From Anisus vortex (lineage: Eukaryota > Mollusca > Gastropoda > Planorbidae): a stretch of DNA of 64,000 nucleotides. How positions within the stretch are numbered: position 1 is the stretch's first letter; each line of letters begins with the position of its first letter. The notes beneath the pieces are model-generated. The model was given only the letters and a program-made list of their open reading frames with translations. It did not search any database and was not told where the DNA came from. A program made the translations under genes and the position numbers. Positions 23,199-35,233 of this stretch are shown one piece after another. The DNA is taken from positions 31,912,141 through 31,976,140 of the forward strand of contig OX421500.1 of the NCBI GenBank assembly GCA_949126835.1, read 5' to 3'.

Positions 23199-23385
23199 TC
23201 TATTCGTCAGTCTATCCGTCAGTACATCCGTCAGTCTATCCGTCAGTCTATCCGTCAGTCTATCCGTCAGTCTATCCGTCAGTCTATCCGTCAGTCTATC
23301 CGTCAGTCTATCCGTCAGTCTATCCGTCAGTCTATCCGTCAGTCTATCCGTCAGCCTATCCGTCAGCCTATCCGTCAGTCTATTT
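23199..23385. repeat. 12-bp minisatellite TCTATCCGTCAG, about 15 copies
   Basis: TCTATCCGTCAG units, with single-base variants (TCTATTCGTCAG, TACATCCGTCAG and GCCTATCCGTCA at the edges), begin within about 10 bp of the end of the 29-bp array. Confidence 0.96.
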
Positions 23386-24050
23386 AAAATCAGCCACGAT
23401 CATTATATTTTTTTTGTCAGGAGATTTTTAAAATGTTTTACTCTGCGCCCCAATCTACTAAAACAACAAACACAATCGATCTATTGTCTCTGACAGATTG
23501 TCCTATACACTAGACTGTGACTAGACCAATATCTACAAGATCATAGTATCCCCAAAATCGCTATAGACAATAGTATTCCACTACAGTAGAGTAGAACTTT
23601 TTTTATCAACTAGATTTTACTCGAACTCAGTCTCTGTTCAGATCTTCAATGTTTGATCAACTCACTCCCTCCCCTTTCCCCATCTTTCCCCGCTCCCCCC
23701 CCCCCCCCGCCTCCGCCCCTCATCATTTCTCTTACAATTTTTTTTTCTTCTTTTTTTTTTATACTCTTCCAGTTGGCCTAACCAAACGAATGATAGATTC
23801 CCTCCCCTTTCCTTTCGACGTCTGCCGCTCTTTCCCGCCAATTTGGAACACACGAGCAGAGCAAAGGTAGCAATTTTCCATCGATCTCCGGGGAAGGAGT
23901 CTTCCCCCCCCCCTTCCCTCCCCCAGCCCCCAGAACTCCACAGGGTAGTAATTTCTGATCGTGGGCCGAACACTCGTATGGGCAACGGAGAGAGAGAAAG
24001 AGAGAGAGAGTGAGGAAAAAAATAAAAATTTTAGAATAAATCAAAGAGAT

Positions 24051-24083
<33 letters not shown>

Positions 24084-24085
24084 CG

Positions 24086-24116
<31 letters not shown>

Positions 24117-24914
24117 GGGGAGAGCAAGATGGAATAGAAATACAGCAATAGCGGTACAGAAAATAACTTTTTTTTTTTAAGTTGAAGCTGAATTAGGCAT
24201 CAGAGATGAAAATGCAGAAGAGAGTGAGCGAAAGAAAAAGTCAGAGACAGGGAGAGAGACAGACAGAATGAGAAAGTTGGAGATGTAACATGGGCGGATG
24301 TATCGGAAGGGTTCAGATGATGCTCTTTGATGCACAAGAGAAGATGGCACAGAGGCGTAACTTGGGTGAGGTGGGTGGCTATGGGGGGTGAGTAGCTGGT
24401 GGGAAGCTGAGCATATTGAAGGAACTGGGAACCCAATTAGATCGGTCGGTGCTGGGGAACAAAAAGGGGGCGGCGACGTGAAGCGTCTCTAATGATGTGT
24501 CCAACGGCCTCGAAGGTCGGAGGTCAGAGAAATATACAATACAAAACCATAGAAAAAAAATATATTTAAACTTGTGTAGACATAACGGAGGGGGGAGGGG
24601 AGGGGAGAAAGACATTGAAGGGAGATAATGTGACATAAGGAAGAGTACGGCAGCCATTTTTCTCGTGCCAAATTTTTATTTTTGGATGGTGAATCGTCTA
24701 AAATTGGATTTTTAACATTCCGCAACATTAATTTTTTTTTTTAGATCAGACTTGTGGTGATTCACTTGATAGTAAACAAAACTCTGAAACACACAAATAA
24801 AAATGAAATCTTGCTGGACACGTGTTTTTCTGTCAAACGGAACCGAAATGAGTGGCGTTGACAAGATGGGCTAATAATGCAAGATAAAAAGGTGGGGTAG
24901 GGACAATTGCACAA
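23386..24914. other. Mixed sequence with C runs and GA tracts, no gene supported
   Basis: A C run lies at 23695-23708, T-rich tracts at 23740-23760 and GA runs at 23988-24010 and 24056-24118. CAGAGGCGTAACTTGGGTG at 24349-24367 resembles one end of a DNA transposon, but no partner was found. The overlapping open frames at 23649-24728 are low-complexity. Confidence 0.45.
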
Positions 24915-24916
24915 TT

Positions 24917-25125
24917 TTTTTTTTTTTTTTTTTTTTTTTTTGGGGTGGGGGGGGGGGGGGGGTAAGGCATAGTATACTATATGCCTGGTTATTCGGGCAC
25001 CGGGCTTGGTGAGACGGGTATTGCCGAGTCGATTCCTTCCTCCCCACCGAGTTTCGGTGCGCTCTCGCCCGTGCAGCGTTCCTCTGGTGAGCACTCGTTT
25101 GATGCACTCTTAATGGGAGCGTATC
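24917..25125 (-). mobile_element. Possible retroposed GC-rich segment with C-run and A-run tail
   Basis: On the minus strand a CpG-rich segment (about 25125 to 24985) is followed by a run of C (about 24943-24962), a short ACCCC and a run of about 24 A (about 24917-24940). The abrupt GC-rich body in AT-rich surroundings with an A tail suggests a retroposed sequence, but the parent is not recognised and no target-site duplication was found. Confidence 0.35.
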
Positions 25126-25859
25126 GGTTGTTTACACGCTTTGCCAGCTTTTAGGGCATGGGTACCACAAGTGTATAGAGTCAGACAACATTCTATACAA
25201 AATTGAAGTTAGTAACAAAAAGTTGAAGTTAGTAACAAAATACATTGGTGTGACATAAAAGATAAAAAAAAACATTTTTTTTAATTATTCAATTGAAATA
25301 CTATTTTATCTTTATATTTTTCACTCTCCAGTTCATTATGGGCGATAATTCATAACGTCTTGTGTCGTTTGTTTTTATAGCTGTTCTTTGTTGTTATTGT
25401 TATAAAGTGATTAAGTAGTGATTTGTTAAAGAGGGCAATAGTGTGTGTCTGAGATTGATTAGCTTTGGGGGCATACCAGTACAAAAGCAGTATACTGTTT
25501 CACAATATGCGTGTGTTAAACGACGTGTAATTATTCGGGTCTGTCTCCAGTTTATAGAAATAATAATTATCTCACAAGTGTTACAATGTTACATTAGTTA
25601 AAAAGTAATGTTTAACATATTTTGTTGGATAGCAAATTGATTTTGCTGTGTATGGAAGACACTATTGGTTTTAAGAAGCCTTTTGATTGTAAAGAAAAAC
25701 AAATTGTACTCACTGTGTTGGCCTGATTACATGTGTATATAAATGAGTTATAGGGTAAAGTCATTCAGTAGATTCGTTTTCTGTGACTTTTTTGTAGCAA
25801 GGAAAAGTTTTTGCTAAATTTTGTCCAGTCTCAAGTCCCCAGTTTTTTTTAAAAAGTAA
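25126..25859. other. AT-rich sequence, no gene seen
   Basis: Two direct AAGTTGAAGTTAGTAACAAAA-like motifs lie near 25202-25240. Otherwise it is unremarkable. Confidence 0.5.
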
Positions 25860-27890
25860 GTGCAAAAAACACAAGTCAACATACACACAATACAACACAC
25901 AACACATATAGAACAACACACACAAGACACAAACAAAACACACACAGTACACAAAACACAACACACACAGCACAACACACGAAGCACAACTCTCAAAACA
26001 CACAACACACACAGCACAACACACGCAGCACAACACTCACAACACAACACACACAACACACACAGCACAACACACACAGCACAACACTCATAACACAACA
26101 CACACAGCACAACACTCACAACACAACACACACAGCACACAACACACAACACACACAGCACAACATACACAGCACACAACACACACAGCAAAACACACAC
26201 AGCACACAGCACACACAACACACAAAACACATAACACACAACACACACAACACACACAGCACAACACATACAGCACACAACACACAACACAATACATACA
26301 GCACAACACTCACAGCACGACACACACAGCACAACACACACAGCACACAACACACACAACACAACACACACAGCACACACAGCACAACACACACAGCACA
26401 CAGCACACACAGCACAACACACACAGCACAACACACACAACACACAGCACAACACAACACACACAACACACACAACACACAAATCACAACACACACAACA
26501 CACACAGCACACACATCACAACATACACTGCACACAACACACACAGCACAACACACACGGCACCACAACACACAGCACAACACACACAGCACAACATTTA
26601 CAGAACACATCACACACAGCACAACACACACAGCACACAACACACACTTTACAACACACACGGCACACAACACACACAACACATAACACACACAACACAC
26701 AAAACACAACACACACAGCACACAAAGCACAACACATACAGCACACAACACACAGCACAACACAAACAGCACAACACAAACAGCATATTACACACACTGC
26801 ACAACACACACAGCACACAACACACACAGCACAACACACACAGCACAACACACACAATACAACACACAAAGCAGAACACACACAGCACAACACACACAGC
26901 ACACAGCACACACAACACACAAAACACATAACACACAACACACACAACACACACAGCACAACACATACAGCACACAACACACAACACAACACATACAGCA
27001 CAACACTCACAGCACGACACACACAGCACAACACACACAATACAATACACACAGCACAACACACACAACACACACAGCACAACACACACAGCACAACACA
27101 CACAACACACAGCACAACACACACAGCACAACACACACAACACACACAACACACAAATCACAACACACAACACACACAGCACACACATTACAACATACAC
27201 TGCACACAACACACACAGCACAACACACACGGCACCACAACACACACAGCACAACACACACAGCACAACATTTACAGCACACATCACACACAGCACAACA
27301 CACACAGCACACAACACACACTTCACAACACACACAGCACACAGCACACACAACACACAAAACACAACACACACAACACACAAAGCACAACACATACAGC
27401 ACACAACACACAGCACAACACAAACAGCATATTACACACACTGCACAACACACACAGCACACAACACACACAGCACAATACACACATCACACAACACACA
27501 CAACCCACACAGCACAACCCACACAGCACAACACACACAGCACAACACACACAATACAACACACAAAGCACAACACACACAGCACAACACACACAGCACA
27601 ACACACACAGCACACAACACACAAAGCACAACACACACAGCACAACACACACAGCACACAACACACACACAACACAACACTCACAACACAACACACACAA
27701 TACACACACAGCACACACAACACTCACAACACACAACACACACTGCACAACACTCACAACACAACACTCACAACTCAACACACACAGCACACACAGCTCA
27801 ACACACACACAACACACACAACACACACAACACACACAGACAATACACAAACAGCACACACAACACACACACACTGACACACACACATTC
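25860..27890. repeat. AC-rich array (ACACACAGCACAAC type) with higher-order duplication
   Basis: About 2 kb built from CA-rich words such as ACACACAGCACAAC, ACAACACAC and CAGCACAC. Marker words recur in order about 640-700 bp later: CACAAAACACATAACACAC at 26221 and 26918, GGCACCACAAC at 26559 and 27231, and ACAGCATATTACACACACTG at about 26779 and 27425. So part of the array arose by block duplication. Many Cys/Val-rich open frames on the minus strand are composition artefacts. Confidence 0.95.
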
Positions 27891-28118
27891 AAACAGACGA
27901 TCAAAATTGAATCCCCCACCCTCCCTACCCCCCTACACCACTCCCGCCCTCAGTCAGCTGTTTCTTCTTCTTTATTTGACTAATATTATTATTGGGACGT
28001 AAAGCTGTAATCTGTCAGTAAGGACAGCTTTACATAAGGTGCCTGCTAGTCTGTTTACGATACTCATAAATCTGTGGGACCCTTAATCAAGCCCACTCTT
28101 CTTTTTAGTGAAGTTTCT

Positions 28119-28145
28119 TTTTTTTTTTTTTTGGGGGGGGGGGGG
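28119..28145. repeat. T run joined to G run
   Basis: About 14 T followed directly by about 13 G, the same arrangement as at 24917-24962. Confidence 0.9.
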
Positions 28146-30032
28146 ATTGGCCTATTCTATTTTCCCTGTGGCCTCCACAAACTCCCCAATTCTCTAAGTA
28201 TGGGTTTCGTGATCTGGGCGTCCAACAATAGTGGATTAAAAAACAGACCATTAAGGGCCCAGCGTTGATCATTGGCTTGATCTGTTTCTCCCCCCCCCTC
28301 CCCCACCCTCCCTTGCCACTTCCTTTATCTCTCCCTCCCCACTCTCTCTATCTCTCTATTTTCTCTCTTGCTTTTTTTTATTTTCAGATTTTAAAAAAAT
28401 AAGGTTTGGTTTAAGCTGCTATTGACTTTGGCGTACGGTGGGTGGAGGGAGTAACGGCCGTATTGTTTTTTTTATTTTATATGGGAGTGAAGTGAGGAAG
28501 GAGGAAGGGGCGGGTTCCCCCAACGACTTTTTTTTTTCATTAGGCAACTGTTTAAATTCCTCAAATTTCCACTGTTGGGATTTGCCTTCAATTCTCTTTT
28601 AGGTTGGTGTCCGCACTATTGGCGACTGACTACCTGGGCAACCTCTCCAACCCCCCCCCCCCCCATCCATCCCGTCACCTCTTAGGGCGCCTATCTCCAC
28701 CCTAACCCCACCTATCCCCCCCATCTTTACCACAAGCCCAACCGTGTGTTTCTCTTGTCAGCTCCCAGCCCCCCCACCCGCCATTATCTAATCCTAGGGC
28801 GCCCAAATCCGTCGGATGGCGCAAAGTCCGGCCCTCTGAGACAGTAGGGGCGCGAGACTTCTCCATGCCCCCCTTCCCCCACCTTCTCTCTTCTTTGTCA
28901 ACATTGACCTTTACACTTATTGTGTTAGTCGGCGCAGAAATTGATCCCCGGGCGTAAGGCTTACAGGGGAGATAACCTACAGCGGCCGGACCATCCCCCC
29001 TGTCAATGAACGACCGACTATTCTAACAAGGACCCATTGTCAAGCCGCGTAACGTCTCTAACAATAAGCAACGCCCCCCCTATCGCCCCTCCCCGCTCCC
29101 TTGACTGGGAGGACTTAGTTGATTATTCGCTGATTCCAAATTTCGATAGTGGAAGAGTTTTGACTCTTGTTGTTTTAACTTTTTTCTTTCTTTAAATTTC
29201 GTCTCTTGTCTCCCTTTTATTTCTTTCATTTTCCTCTAGCACTGTGTCTAATCGGGCATGTTTGTTTCTTTTTACTTATCTATATATTCTAAAGTTCTGC
29301 ATTTTCCCCGACATTTTAATGCTCGATTTAAGTGATTGATATATTATAGCTCAGTAACTTCTATGGACACACACTTTGTTTTTTAAATTAAACTATCGCT
29401 GTCTTCAATAGGCAGACTGATAACCAGGATAAAACAGAAAACAGACGGATAACCAGGATAAACACAATGCAGACATGTTATAAAAAAAAATTGTATCAAT
29501 ATAAAAAAGAAAACAAAAAAGAACTGTCAACTCTCGGTTTATAAAATGTTCTAACAACGAACTATTCGGTTTACGAAAAAATTTTTTTTAACTTTACAGT
29601 TTACAAAGTATTCTAATAGAGAAATATTCCTTATTCCTCTTCGTTCACAAAGTGCTAAATGTGAAATACCCAATGACGTCACATCACTAACATTCACTAC
29701 GTATTGCTATTTTTTTTTATTTGTTAAATTAACACCGTTACTTTGAAAAAAACAACAACAACATTTCACAACTTAATAATGAGATTACTAAATATACTTG
29801 TGTTATGGTTCATTTCTGAACACTGTATACAATGTACTGAATAAAAGGCGTTCCTGCGCTATAGAAGATAAATCTAAATATAATTTGTGTGTTATTTTGA
29901 AGGAAAAGTAAATATAATACAGCAATACAAGGAAGAGTGCCCACAGCAGAGAGCTCGAATCCGGGAGCTATTCTTTGTTCCGTATAATTTTTGTTAGTTT
30001 GTTTTTAAAGTTGGGAGGGTGGGGGGGCCTTG
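28146..30032. other. C-rich then AT-rich sequence, no gene supported
   Basis: 28290-29110 is rich in C runs and contains CpG-bearing stretches, such as GGCGCAGAAATTGATCCCCG near 28932. I could not recognise any protein in it. From 29150 on it is AT-rich. A B-box-like GAGCTCGAATCCGGGAGC occurs at about 29951. Confidence 0.4.
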
Positions 30033-30053
30033 ATCCCTAACCCTAACCCTAAC
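30033..30053. repeat. Short interstitial telomere-type repeat (CCCTAA)3
   Basis: It reads CCCTAACCCTAACCCTAAC, the complement of the animal telomere unit TTAGGG. It lies 68 bp before the 20-bp satellite. Confidence 0.8.
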
Positions 30054-30120
30054 TATATACTTTTACAGATGTAAAGCTTCCCATCCAATAACAAAGTCCT
30101 CTGTGTGTCTGTAAACGTTA

Positions 30121-33100
30121 GAATATATGACATTAAACCAGAATATATTACATTAAACCATAATATATAACATTAAACCAGAATATATGACATTAAACAA
30201 GAATATATGACATTAAACCAGAATATATGACATTAAACCAGAATATATGACATTAAACCAGAATATATGACATTAAACCAGAATATATGACATTAAACCC
30301 AAATATATGACATAAAACCAGAATATATGACATTAAACCAGAATATATAACATTAAACCAAAATATATGACATTAAACCAGAATATATGACATTAAACCA
30401 GAATATATGACATTAAACCAAAATATATGACATTAAACCAGAATATTTGACATTAAACCAGAATATATGACATTTAACCAGAATATATATCATTAAACCA
30501 AAATATATGACATTCAACCAGAATATATGACATTAAACCAGAATATATGACATTAAACCAGAATATATGACATTAAACCAAAATATATTACATTAAACCA
30601 TAATATATAACATTAAACCAGAATATATGACATTAAACCAGAATATATAACATTAAACCAAAATATATGACATTAAACCAGAATATATGACATTAAACCA
30701 GAATATATGAAATTAAACCAGAATATATGACAATAAACCAGAATATATGACATTAAAACAGAATATATGACATTAAACCAGAATATATACATTAAACCAG
30801 AATATATGACATTAAACCAGAATATATGACATTAAACCAGAATATATAACATTAAACCAAAATATATGACATTAAACCAGAATATATGACATTAAACCAG
30901 AATATATGACATTAAACCAGAATATATGACATTAAACCATAATATATAACATTAAACCAGAATATATGACATTAAACCAGAATATATGACATTAAACCAG
31001 AATATATGACATTAAACCAGAATATATGACATTAAACCAGAATATATGACATTAAACCAGAATATATGACATTAAACCAGAATATATGACATTAAACCAG
31101 AATATATGACATTAAACCAAAATATATGACATTAAACCAGAATATATGACATTAAACCAGAATATATAACATTAAACCAAAATATATGACATTAAACCAG
31201 AATATATGACATTAAACCAGAATATTTGACATTAAACCAAAATATATGACATTAGACCAGAATATATGACATTAAACCAGAATATTTGACATTAAACCAG
31301 AATATATGACATTAGACCAGAATATATGACATTAAACCAGAATATATGACATTAGACCAGAATATATGACATTAAACCAAAATATATGACATTAAACCAG
31401 AATATATGACATTAAACCATAATATATAACACTAAACCAGAATATATGACATTAAACCAGAATATATGACACTAAACCAGAATATATGACATTAAACCAG
31501 AATATATAACATTAAACCAAAATATATGACATTAAACCAGAATATATAACATTAAACCAAAATATATGAAATTAAACCAGAATATATGACATTAAACCAG
31601 AATATATGACATTAAACCAAAATATATGACATTAAACCAGAATATATGACATTAAACCAGAATATATGACATTAAACCAAAATATATGACATTAAACCAA
31701 AATATATGACATTAAACCAGAATATATGACATTAAACCAGAATATATGACATTAAACTAGAATATATGACATTTAACCAGAATATATGACATTAAACCAG
31801 AATATATGACACTAAACCAGAATATATGACATTAAACCAAAATATATGACATTAACCAGAATATATGACATTAAACCAGAATATATGACATTAAACCAAA
31901 ATATATGATATTAAACCAGAATATATGACATTAAACCAGAATATATGACATTAAACCAAAATATATGACATTAAACCAGAATATATGACATTAAACCAAA
32001 ATATATGACATTCAACCAGAATATATGACATTAAACCAGAATATATGACATTAAACCAGAATATATGACATTAAACCAAAATATATGACATTAAACCATA
32101 ATATATAACATTAAACCAGAATATATGACATTAAACCAGAATATATAACATTAAACCAAAATATATGACATTAAACCAGAATATATGACATTAAACCATA
32201 ATATATGACATTAAACCAGAATATATGACATTAAACCAGAATATATGACATTAAAACAGAATATATGACATTAAACCAGAATATATGACATTAAACCAGA
32301 ATATATGACATTAAACCAGAATATATAACATTAAACCAAAATATATGACATTAAACCAGAATATATGACTTTAAACCAGAATATATGACATTAAACCAGA
32401 ATATATTACATTAAACAATAATATATGACATTAAACCAGAATATATGACATTAAACCAGAATATATGACATTAAACCAGAATATATGACATTAAACCAAA
32501 ATATATGACATTAAACCAGAATATATGACATTAAACCAGAATATATGACATTAAACCAGAATATATGACATTAACCAGAATATATGACATTAAACCAAAA
32601 TATATTTCATTAAACCAGAATATATGACATTAAACCAGAATATATGACATTAAACCAGAATATTTAACATTAAACCAGAATATATGACATTAGACCAAAA
32701 TATATGACATTAAACCAGAATATTTGACATTAAACCAGAATATATGACATTAGACCAGAATATATGACATTAAACCAGAATATATGACATTAGACCAGAA
32801 TATATGACATTAAACCAAAATATATGACATTAAACCAGAATATATTACATTAAACCATAATATATAACACCAAACCAGAATATATGACATTAAACCAGAA
32901 TATATGACATTAAACCAGAATATATGACATTAAACCAAAATATATGACATTAAACCAGAATATATAACATTAAACCAAAATATATGAAATTAAACCAGAA
33001 TATATGACATTAAACCAGAATATATGACATTAAACCAAAATATATGACATTAAACCAGAATATATGACATTAAACCAGAATATATGACATTAAACCAAAA

Positions 33101-34392
33101 TATATGACATTAAACCAGAATATATGACATTAAACCAGAATATATGACATTAAACCAGAATATATGACATTAAACCAGAATATATGACATTTAACCAGAA
33201 TATATGACATTAAACCAGAATATATGACATTAAACCAGAATATATGACATTAAACCAAAATATATGACATTAACCAGAATATATGACATTAAACCAGAAT
33301 ATATGACATTAAACCAAAATGTATGACATTAAACCAGAATATATGACATTAAACCAGAATATATGACATTAAACCAAAATATATGACATTAAACCAGAAT
33401 ATATGACATTAAACCAGAATATATGACATTACACCAAAATATATGACATTAAACCAGAATATATGACATTAAACCAGAATATATGACATTAAACCAGAAT
33501 ATATGACATTAAACCAAAATATATGACATTAAACCAGAATATATGACATTAAACCAGAATATATGACATTAAACCAAAATATATGACATTAAACCAGAAT
33601 ATATGTGACATTAAACCAGAATATATGACATTAAACCAGAATATATGACATTTAACCAGAATATATGACATTAAACCAGAATATATGACATTAAACCAGA
33701 ATATATGACATTAAACCAAAATATATGACATTAACCAGAATATATGACATTAAACCAGAATATATGACATTAAACCAAAATATATGACATTAAACCAGAA
33801 TATATGACATTAAACCAGAATATATGACATTAAACCAAAATATATGACATTAAACCAGAATATATGACATTAAACCAGAATATATGACATTACACCAAAA
33901 TATATGACATTAAACCAGAATATATGACATTAAACCAGAATATATGACATTAAACCAGAATATATGACATTAAACCAAAATATATGACATTAAACCAGAA
34001 TATATGACATTAAACCAGAATATATGACATTAAACCAAAATATATGACATTAAACAAGAATATATGTGACATTAAACCAGAATATATGACATTAAACCAG
34101 AATATATGACATTAAACCAAAATATATGACATTAAACTAGAATATATGACATTAAACCAGAATATATGACATTAAACCAAAATATATGACATTAACCAGA
34201 ATATATGACATTAAACCAGAATATATGACATTAAACCAAAATATATGACATTAAACCAGAATATATGACATTAAACCAGAATATATGACATTAAACCAGA
34301 ATATATGACATTAAACCAGAATATATGACATCAAACCAGAATATATGACATTAAACCAGAATATATGACATCAAACCAGAATATATGACACT
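30121..34392. repeat. 20-bp satellite, about 213 copies, with higher-order structure
   Basis: The unit is GAATATATGACATTAAACCA with a common AAATATATGACATTAAACCA variant. A 19-bp variant containing CATTAACCAG occurs near 31855, 32572, 33274, 33734 and 34196; the last two intervals are about 460 bp. A TATGTGACATT insertion occurs near 33603 and 34066, and a TACACCA variant near 33430 and 33890, again about 460 bp apart. A block with several ATTAGACC units near 31240-31440 recurs near 32690-32880, offset about 1,440 bp. These shared markers show block-wise duplication above the 20-bp level. No open frame of note is present. Confidence 0.98.
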
Positions 34393-34964
34393 ACGCAAGA
34401 AAAAAATGTAGGTTGCGTAACAGATAGATTTCGTAAACAAAAAAAACAAAAACACTACAAAGGTTGTGGCAAAAAATAGGGTACTTGAAGCCAGCGCCCT
34501 ATACTTAGCATCTGAGAGCTTCCCCCCCCCTACCCCTACAACACCACCCCTAAAGAATCATAAATGTAAATAGACTTCGTATCTATCTTCTGTGCTACCT
34601 CAATGTCCTGATTCAACCTCTCTCCCCACCTTACACTACCACCAACTTTCAATCTAAGGATGGATGTTTCTTTATGGTATCTATCAGGGTGGAAATACAC
34701 CCCCTTCCCACGCCCCGCCTTCCAAGGGTTGACCGACCGCTGCAACGGTCTCCCCTCCCCTTGTTTTCCTTTAAAAAGTGTAATTTTGTACATCACGTGA
34801 CCCCCAGGGGTTCATCCATCAGTTCAAAGTAACCTCTGACACCTTCAGATGCAACCAATCGTTAACGTTATAGATAATACTCTTTAACCCATACACTCTA
34901 AAGTTATTCTGAAAGAAAGACAATAATCTCGAAGCCAAAAAAATATATAACAAAATCTTTGACC
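34393..34964. other. Unique spacer between satellite and LINE
   Basis: Mixed sequence with a C run near 34520. The minus-strand frames at 34536-34796 and 34819-35031 have no recognised domain; the second overlaps the LINE 3' end. Confidence 0.5.
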
Positions 34965-34999
34965 TTATAATGGTTTCTTCTTCTTCTTCTTCGCCATTA

Positions 35000-35233
35000 T
35001 CATCTCCTAGTGGAGCATAGGCCATCAACAATCTCTTTCCATGACCTCCTGTCTCTGGCTATCTTCTCCAACTCCTTCCAAGTTCTCCCGATCTCCTGCA
35101 CATCCTTTTCTACTTCCCTCCGCCAGGTGTTCTTTGGTCTACCTCTTCGTCTTGCACCCTGGGGATTCCACGAAAGAGCTTGTCTGGTCAAGTTTGTCGT
35201 TGGTTTCCTCAATGTGTGGCCTATCCATCTTGT
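35000..35233 (-). pseudogene. Displaced C-terminal tail of the LINE reverse transcriptase
   Basis: In a second frame the minus strand reads RWIGHTLRKPTTNLTRQALSW, then a basic GARRRGRPKNTWRREVEKD segment, and ends DGLCSTRR with a TGA at 35000-35002. This is the expected tail of the protein above (WIGHTLRKP, then WNPQG, then RGRPKNTWRR is a recurring block in this family). The join lacks the usual run of basic residues before RWIGH, so the lesion is probably a small deletion of about 16-20 nt, not a single-base slip. The basic tail is thought to help nucleic-acid binding. Confidence 0.85.

Noticed and set aside
25761..27919. Many Cys/Val-rich minus-strand open frames resembling a cysteine-rich protein
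   Set aside because: They are translations of the AC-rich array in different frames; composition alone explains them.
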